From assembly GCF_900188255.1 (NCBI RefSeq), contig NZ_FZNS01000004.1, positions 585,207-649,206 of the forward strand: 64,000 nucleotides of DNA. The letters run 5' to 3'. Positions 59,468 to 64,000 of the stretch are shown one piece after another. Both the position numbers and the translations under genes were made by a program. The DNA comes from Hymenobacter mucosus (GTDB lineage: Bacteria > Bacteroidota > Bacteroidia > Cytophagales > Hymenobacteraceae). Within the stretch, counting starts at the first letter, position 1. The number at the start of each line of letters is the position of its first letter. Under the pieces are notes generated by a model. That model saw only the letters and a list, made by a program, of their open reading frames with translations, ran no database searches and was not told the DNA's origin.

Positions 59468-60454
59468 TCATTTTAGATTCAACCGGTCGCGAATGAGGTA
59501 GTCGTTTCGGTTCGATCCGCTGAGCTGCACCATTTCGGCTAGAAACCCTGCCAGGAACAGCTGTACGCCAATAATAACGGCTACTAGCGCTAAAAAGAAT
59601 AGGGGCTGGGCTGTTACGTCGCGGGCGTGCAAGTTTTGGTGGGCAAGCCATACTTTCTCGCTTACCAGCCACAGGGTAATCAGCATCCCCACAATAAATG
59701 ATAAGGACCCGAGAGTGCCGAAAAAGTGCATAGGACGCCGCCGGAACCGACTCACGAACGTGATGCTCATCAAGTCGAGGAAGCCGTACACGAACCGCTC
59801 GAGCCCAAACTTTGTGGTGCCGTACTTACGCTCCTGATGTTGCACCACCTTCTCGCCAATCTTGCGGAAGCCGGCCCATTTGGCAATGACAGGAATATAG
59901 CGGTGCATTTCCCCATACACCTCCACGCTCTTCACTACGCGGCTGTCGTAAGCTTTCAGGCCACAGTTGAAGTCGTGCAGCTGAATACCAGAAATCCAGC
60001 GCGTCACTCCGTTAAACAGCTTCGTAGGAATTGTTTTGCTCAGAGGATCGTAGCGCTTCTTCTTCCACCCGCTTACCAAATCCAGATTATCCTGGGTAAT
60101 CATGCGGTAAAGTTCGGGCAGTTCTTCGGGCGAATCTTGCAGATCAGCATCCATGGTGCATACCACGCGGCCCGTCGTTTCCCGAAAGCCTACGTTCAAC
60201 GCCGCCGACTTTCCATAATTCCGATTGAAGCGAATGCCGCGCAGGTGGGTGTCTGTACTGGCTAATTCCTCAATTACGTCCCAGGAGTCATCCGTGGAGC
60301 CATCGTCAATTAGAATTACTTCGTACGTCAACCCATGCTGGCTAAGCACGCGGTTGATCCAACGCGTCAGCTCTGGTAGCGACTCGGCTTCGTTGAGCAA
60401 GGGAATAACAATAGACAGCTCAACGGGAAAATGGTGCGGCAGACGCTTACTCAA
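59468..60454 (-). CDS. GT2-family membrane glycosyltransferase (DPMS-like)
   Basis: 328 residues. The start is TTG at 60454, overlapping the DUF4199 stop by 8 nt. The GT2 domain carries VIPLLNEAESLPEL, VILIDDGSTDDSWDVIEEL, NRNYGKSAALNVGFRE, VVCTMDADLQDSPEELPEL and QHQERKYGTTKFGLERF, as in polyprenyl-phosphate glucose/GtrB transferases. Two membrane helices (about 245-265 and 280-305) follow. It probably loads a sugar on polyprenyl phosphate. Coupled translation with DUF4199. Confidence 0.9.
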   Translation of the reverse strand: MSKRLPHHFPVELSIVIPLLNEAESLPELTRWINRVLSQHGLTYEVILIDDGSTDDSWDVIEELASTDTHLRGIRFNRNYGKSAALNVGFRETTGRVVCTMDADLQDSPEELPELYRMITQDNLDLVSGWKKKRYDPLSKTIPTKLFNGVTRWISGIQLHDFNCGLKAYDSRVVKSVEVYGEMHRYIPVIAKWAGFRKIGEKVVQHQERKYGTTKFGLERFVYGFLDLMSITFVSRFRRRPMHFFGTLGSLSFIVGMLITLWLVSEKVWLAHQNLHARDVTAQPLFFLALVAVIIGVQLFLAGFLAEMVQLSGSNRNDYLIRDRLNLK

Positions 60455-60971
60455 ATTCGGGGCGGGTGTGTTTGGTAAAAGCAGAAATAGCTAAGGTGAG
60501 GAAGAACCCCAATAACAGAGCCCCCAGAGCGCCAAATACAATGGAAATAGGGCCTGTACTATACTTAGCAATGGAAGCAATTGCCTGATCAACTTGGGCG
60601 CCTTCCATTCCGCGGTCTTCCAGCCGGCTGCGCGTAAGCTCCATGACCCGGTTCATATAGTCAGGGTCTACAAACTTCAGGTAAAGAAAACTAAAAAAGC
60701 TGCTTAGCAAGCCCGCCACAGCCGCTAAAACGGCTCCAATACCGAGGCCTTCTCCGTACGACATGAAGCCTCCATTTAGCTGCTTGAATCTTTTATGCGC
60801 TAGCACAATACCCACGCCAAGGACAACTCCACTCAACCAACGCAAGGGCGTTTCTGGGTCGCTGATCAATGCCAACTGCAAAAAGGAAACGGCCGTAATG
60901 ACCAGCCCTGTAATCAATCCGTACCGGAGCCCAACGGTGGTGGGGCTAACTGAAGTAGTTGTGCTGGTCAT
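60447..60971 (-). CDS. DUF4199 membrane protein, copy 1
   Basis: 174 residues with four hydrophobic segments (about 12-32, 37-54, 77-98 and 143-165). TVGLRYGLITGLVITAVSFLQL at the start and the central LNGGFMSYGEGLGIG are typical of DUF4199. Function unknown; family members often stand beside GT2 genes, as here. ATG at 60971. It overlaps the GT2 start by 8 nt. Confidence 0.85.
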   Translation of the reverse strand: MTSTTTSVSPTTVGLRYGLITGLVITAVSFLQLALISDPETPLRWLSGVVLGVGIVLAHKRFKQLNGGFMSYGEGLGIGAVLAAVAGLLSSFFSFLYLKFVDPDYMNRVMELTRSRLEDRGMEGAQVDQAIASIAKYSTGPISIVFGALGALLLGFFLTLAISAFTKHTRPEFE

Positions 60972-61013
60972 AGCAGGTAGCAGTGAAGTGCGTAATAGGT
61001 AGCGGAAGGTAAA

Positions 61014-61535
61014 TTATTTCCGCAAAAACACTCCTCCTGGAATAGCTAGGATAAAGCCAAGCACGAATTTTTTCAGGAACTCATCCTGCGCGAAGGCTTC
61101 AGGAGTGCGCGCAAGGTTGCGCAAGGTTGCCTCATATTGCTGCTTGCCGTTGGCTTCTTTGAAGTACATGTCCTTGGCATTTGCGAGCAACTGGCGCATC
61201 TCAGCCAGATGGCTCGCAATAGGCTCCGGGCCGGTTACGCGAGCAAAGGTATACAGGCCCAGCGCCGCCACGACAGCACTAATACCCGCTGTGGCTATCC
61301 CTACTCCTAACGACTTCCAAAGTCCTGGGCCATTTGTGTAATAGCGCCGCAGCAACACTTGGCTTACCACAGCAGCAATGGCTGGAAAAAATTGGGACAG
61401 GGTCCGCTTAGGACCGTAGGGATTGTTGCCGGTTACATGCAGGAACAGTACCCAAGCAATGCACAATAAGCCAGCACTGACGCCGCATACTACAGCAGTG
61501 CGCAATACAGGACTGGGGGAAGACGCAGATTTCAA
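61014..61535 (-). CDS. DUF4199-like membrane protein, copy 2
   Basis: 173 residues from a TTG at 61535 (LKSASSPSPVLRTAVVCGVSAG). The GTG at 61622 is rejected because it would overlap the BatA-like gene and would add an Arg/Lys-rich tail absent from the family. The order of helices follows copy 1, with the last helix (VLGFILAIPGGVFLRK) at the very end. The start is an inference from family alignment and not visible as a strong RBS. Confidence 0.75.
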   Translation of the reverse strand: MKSASSPSPVLRTAVVCGVSAGLLCIAWVLFLHVTGNNPYGPKRTLSQFFPAIAAVVSQVLLRRYYTNGPGLWKSLGVGIATAGISAVVAALGLYTFARVTGPEPIASHLAEMRQLLANAKDMYFKEANGKQQYEATLRNLARTPEAFAQDEFLKKFVLGFILAIPGGVFLRK

Positions 61536-61581
61536 TTGCAGAAAGCTAATGAGCCAGCAAGATACAAGGTCTTTAGGCAAC

Positions 61582-63630
61582 CTACGCCGCTTGGGCAACC
61601 GGCGCCACCTTCTGCCGACCACGCACGCGTAGTAAAATTCCTTCTGCTAACAAACATAACAGCGCGCCAAGCAAACAGTAGCGCCATAGTGGTACTCCTA
61701 CCCGGGTTGCTTTATACTGAGCTGCTACTGATTGCCCTCCACCCGTTTCGTACACTCGAATGTTGGGCCTATTTGAACCTATCAACTGCTTTAACTCGGC
61801 CGCTGAATAACTGGTTAAGTCAGATTCGTGTTTATCAAAATTGAAGGCCATTTTTAGCACAGGCTGGCCAGCTCGCGTGAGCGTGTAAAATCCTGGGGTG
61901 CGCATGCCCGGCGGTATATCCAGCACTACGCGGGCACCTTGTACGCGTTGGCTTGGGATGTACTCTGCACTGTCGCTAGTAAGTTTGAAAATGCTTTCTT
62001 CTCCTGTACTTATCGCATCTGGTAGGCGCACAGACAGCGTGCGTTGGTTCAATCGGTACGCAGGTTGCTGTTCTTGCTGGTAGCTCTGCATAGCCAGTCT
62101 ATACATGACAGGCACAAATAAGGCATGCCGAGTAAAGTCAGAATACCCATTGCTGAAGGGTGACGCAAACAGGTATACTACCCCTTTTCCGCTGCTAAAA
62201 CCCGCCAGAAAATCGTCACCATCTCGCAGCCGCAGAATTTCCGTACCAGAACGTGACCAACTAAGTACTGGAGCTGCCTTTGGCATAACCGCCGGTCGGT
62301 TCTGCCCAGCAAATACATCTTGGAAGAAAGGATTCTGTCGGTTAGGGGCCGCAACATCCCGAAGCGGAGGTACCCCGCCCTTCGTAGGCTCCCACTGTAC
62401 GGCACCTACCCCAATAGTTCGGAATAAAGCCGTGTATGAATCGTGTGAAGCGGTAGCGGCCGGTACAATTACAATGGTAGCGCCACGCTGTACCGCTTCT
62501 TGAATTTTCTCACGCAGTCCAGCAGAAACCTCTGTTGCTTCTCGTAACAGAATAAGGTTTGCTCGCTCTAAGCCACGGTAATCTCCTGTTCTCGGAGCTA
62601 AATGCTGATAAGTAAATAGCGGCTCATTATTGTAGAGCTGTGCCATTAGCCCCTCATTTGCTACCTCCACAACTCGAATTTGAGCAGCAGGCTGCAACGT
62701 GAAATAATATGTGTTATCGAAATCAACAGGCGAGTCTTCTACTTCTACCCTGCACTCCTGTAACCACTTATCAGTTAGCCGCACCTTCACCATTGATGTT
62801 GTGGTTTGGTGAGCTGGTACCGGTACTCGAAACACTGCTGCCTGCTGCTTGCCTACAAAAACCTTCACAGGACAGTCAGTAGATGTCTGGGCTCCACCGT
62901 TGCGCAATCGTACCCGCAAGGTTATATCCGTATTAGCTCGAACAAAAGCATCATCCAACCATACGCTGTCCACAAAGACGTTTGCCGTCGCTTTCCCAGC
63001 TAATGGCACTAAGAAGACTTGCTGACTCGAATCAAGGGATGTGAGTTGCTGCTGTGAAAAGCTGTTCTTCTGAAAATCGGAGAAAAGAAACAATGGCCCA
63101 TTGGTGCGAGCAGCTTGGTCAAGTCCCTGGCTCAGCTGAGCATTCATGCTTAGATTCTGCCCCGTAATCTGGATAGCCTGAACGGCAGCACGATAAGCCT
63201 CGCCAGAACCAACGCCTTGGTTATTTCCTACTAGCGCGAATCTAGCTCCCGATGAGAAAGCTAGAGGAAGTTCACTTGCTTCCTGAATAGCATCTTCTAC
63301 AAGCAGATGGTCACTAATACCTACTTGCTGCATGCTAGCGCTATTATCAACCAATACATTCACTGCCCCTTGTTGACTACGCTGTTCTGGAGCAGGAATG
63401 AAAGGCTGAGCGAATAGAAAGACTAGGAATGAGATAAAGCTAATTCTGGCGAGCAGCACTAACAGATGCTTGAGCTTTCTCTGCCGAGCGGTAACCAACT
63501 TCACCTCTCGTATAAACTCAACGTTGGTAAATAGAATGCGTTGGGGCCGCCGTAATTCAAATAAATGAATAGCTATAGGAATGCTGATTGCTAACAGCCC
63601 AACCAAAAACCACGGATATGTGAAGCTCAT
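61582..63630 (-). CDS. BatA-like protein with von Willebrand A domain
   Basis: 682 residues. The N-terminus MSFTYPWFLVGLLAISIPIAIHLFELRRP and a second helix (about 57-77) form the BatA N-terminal module. A VWA-like domain follows with a DNSAS MIDAS-type motif (AVNVLVDNSASMQQ). A long beta-rich part and a C-terminal membrane helix complete the chain. BatA-type proteins belong to the aerotolerance (Bat) cluster, but no Bat partners or MoxR ATPase are here. GC content is low (about 42% in two 60-base lines counted), unlike the rest of the window. It lies between the rRNA operon end and the DUF4199 genes. Confidence 0.85.
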   Translation of the reverse strand: MSFTYPWFLVGLLAISIPIAIHLFELRRPQRILFTNVEFIREVKLVTARQRKLKHLLVLLARISFISFLVFLFAQPFIPAPEQRSQQGAVNVLVDNSASMQQVGISDHLLVEDAIQEASELPLAFSSGARFALVGNNQGVGSGEAYRAAVQAIQITGQNLSMNAQLSQGLDQAARTNGPLFLFSDFQKNSFSQQQLTSLDSSQQVFLVPLAGKATANVFVDSVWLDDAFVRANTDITLRVRLRNGGAQTSTDCPVKVFVGKQQAAVFRVPVPAHQTTTSMVKVRLTDKWLQECRVEVEDSPVDFDNTYYFTLQPAAQIRVVEVANEGLMAQLYNNEPLFTYQHLAPRTGDYRGLERANLILLREATEVSAGLREKIQEAVQRGATIVIVPAATASHDSYTALFRTIGVGAVQWEPTKGGVPPLRDVAAPNRQNPFFQDVFAGQNRPAVMPKAAPVLSWSRSGTEILRLRDGDDFLAGFSSGKGVVYLFASPFSNGYSDFTRHALFVPVMYRLAMQSYQQEQQPAYRLNQRTLSVRLPDAISTGEESIFKLTSDSAEYIPSQRVQGARVVLDIPPGMRTPGFYTLTRAGQPVLKMAFNFDKHESDLTSYSAAELKQLIGSNRPNIRVYETGGGQSVAAQYKATRVGVPLWRYCLLGALLCLLAEGILLRVRGRQKVAPVAQAA

Positions 63631-63857
63631 CTAAAGAGAGGTAAGTCTAGGCAAAGAGACACAATTTCTCTTTCCAAAACGCATAAGTCCTCAACTCAGT
63701 GCTACGCTAAGAGCTGTTTTCTAATAAAACAGACACTGCACATCTGTACACGAATTACAACAAGCTACTGTAACGCTAATACTTTAGACTATAACGTGCT
63801 GATTAGCCAGTGCTCGTGATAAAACTGGAGCCTCCCGGCTAGGAAGGCCTCAAACGA
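63631..63857. other. Gap between the BatA-like gene and the rRNA terminator
   Basis: About 230 bp without a gene. Being read on the minus strand, it should hold the promoter of the BatA-like gene, but no exact TAnnTTTG box was seen. Confidence 0.4.
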
Positions 63858-63925
63858 GACGAGCCCCCGGCGCATCCCCCTCCTCCCGCTACGGGGAAGT
63901 TGGGCGACGCAGCCGGGGGCTCGTC
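63858..63925 (-). terminator. Terminator of the rRNA operon
   Basis: GACGAGCCCCCGGC (63858-63871) and GCCGGGGGCTCGTC (63912-63925) form a perfect 14-bp outer stem around a 40-nt interior, directly behind the 5S gene on the minus strand. Confidence 0.75.
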
Positions 63926-63941
63926 CGCAAAAACAGTAAGG

Positions 63942-64000
63942 TTGGCGGCGACCTACTCTCCCGCCGGTGAAGGCAGTACCATGGGCGCTCCGGGGCTTAA
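63942..64000 (-). rRNA. rrf: 5S ribosomal RNA, 3' part (cut by the window edge)
   Basis: Read on the minus strand the sequence ends with the conserved GGCGGGAGAGTAGGTCGCCGCC 3' portion of 5S rRNA, preceded by ATGGTACTGCC and, at the edge, by the TTAAGCCCC element of the 5' half. About 59 nt of the normal 115-120 are present. It is the downstream end of an rRNA operon that continues past the window. Confidence 0.93.

Noticed and set aside
61535..61622. GTG start for the second DUF4199 gene
   Set aside because: The added 29 residues are Arg/Lys-rich, overlap the BatA-like gene and are absent from the family; the TTG at 61535 fits better.
63858..63925. Rho-independent terminator of the BatA-like gene
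   Set aside because: It lies upstream of that gene on the minus strand and directly behind the 5S rRNA, so it belongs to the rRNA operon.
1..64000. Mobile elements, prophage or CRISPR arrays
   Set aside because: No transposase, integrase, phage gene or spaced direct repeats were seen in any frame.

Overview
The window looks like chromosomal DNA from a high-GC member of the Bacteroidota, most like Hymenobacter or a close relative in the Cytophagales. The evidence is (i) repeated TAnnTTTG boxes (the Bacteroidota -7 promoter element) at short distances upstream of genes on both strands, (ii) Bacteroidota-type families such as DUF4199, BatA-like and GT3 glycogen synthase proteins, (iii) menaquinone biosynthesis (MenA), and (iv) several GTG/TTG starts with little Shine-Dalgarno signal. 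The genus is an inference from gene content; no database search was possible.

Layout. 1-14.1 kb: end of an unidentified gene, a Tat-signal Gfo/Idh/MocA oxidoreductase, a GH43 lipoprotein, small envelope proteins, an aldo/keto reductase, an ElaA-type acetyltransferase, a PAS-only protein followed by a CZB-like protein without zinc ligands, an exported M28 peptidase, a zinc-ribbon membrane protein, a GT39-type transferase and a YfcC-type carrier. 14.1-23 kb: an exported carboxypeptidase-regulatory-like protein, tandem DUF421 membrane proteins with C-terminal zinc ribbons, and a glycogen module (GH13 branching enzyme plus eukaryote-type GT3 glycogen synthase). 23-34.7 kb: DUF4198 protein, STAS protein, RNase Z, YhhQ, TrpS, a CaiB/BaiF CoA-transferase, a very small ABC pair, a methyltransferase, a second Gfo/Idh/MocA oxidoreductase and a DEAD-box helicase. 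34.7-50.9 kb: MenA, HAD phosphatase, glutathione peroxidase, a FabH-like ketosynthase, a LOG-family protein, ArgS, two TerC-family proteins, a YbaY-like lipoprotein, an arginase/arginine decarboxylase divergon, two tandem micro-lipoproteins, a GmhB-like phosphatase, protoporphyrinogen oxidase and a polyprenol-phosphate mannosyltransferase-like protein. 50.9-64 kb: an AsmA-like/GT51 fusion, PurB, a GT9 protein with an N-terminal Cys4 motif, an overlapping seven-TM protein/histidine kinase pair, a low-GC orphan, GT4 and GT2 glycosyltransferases, two DUF4199 proteins, a BatA-like protein, and finally the rRNA-operon terminator and the 3' part of a 5S rRNA gene on the minus strand.

Most genes are single or two-gene units. 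Many convergent pairs are separated by strong inverted repeats; the most extreme has 41-bp perfect arms and fills the whole gap between two stop codons. No insertion sequence, prophage, CRISPR array or tRNA gene was seen. I found no single large undescribed system. The most interesting items are small: the CZB-like protein without zinc ligands, the seven-TM/kinase pair, the GT9 Cys4 protein, the tandem micro-lipoproteins, the AsmA-GT51 fusion, the tandem zinc-ribbon DUF421 genes and two unusual palindromes.
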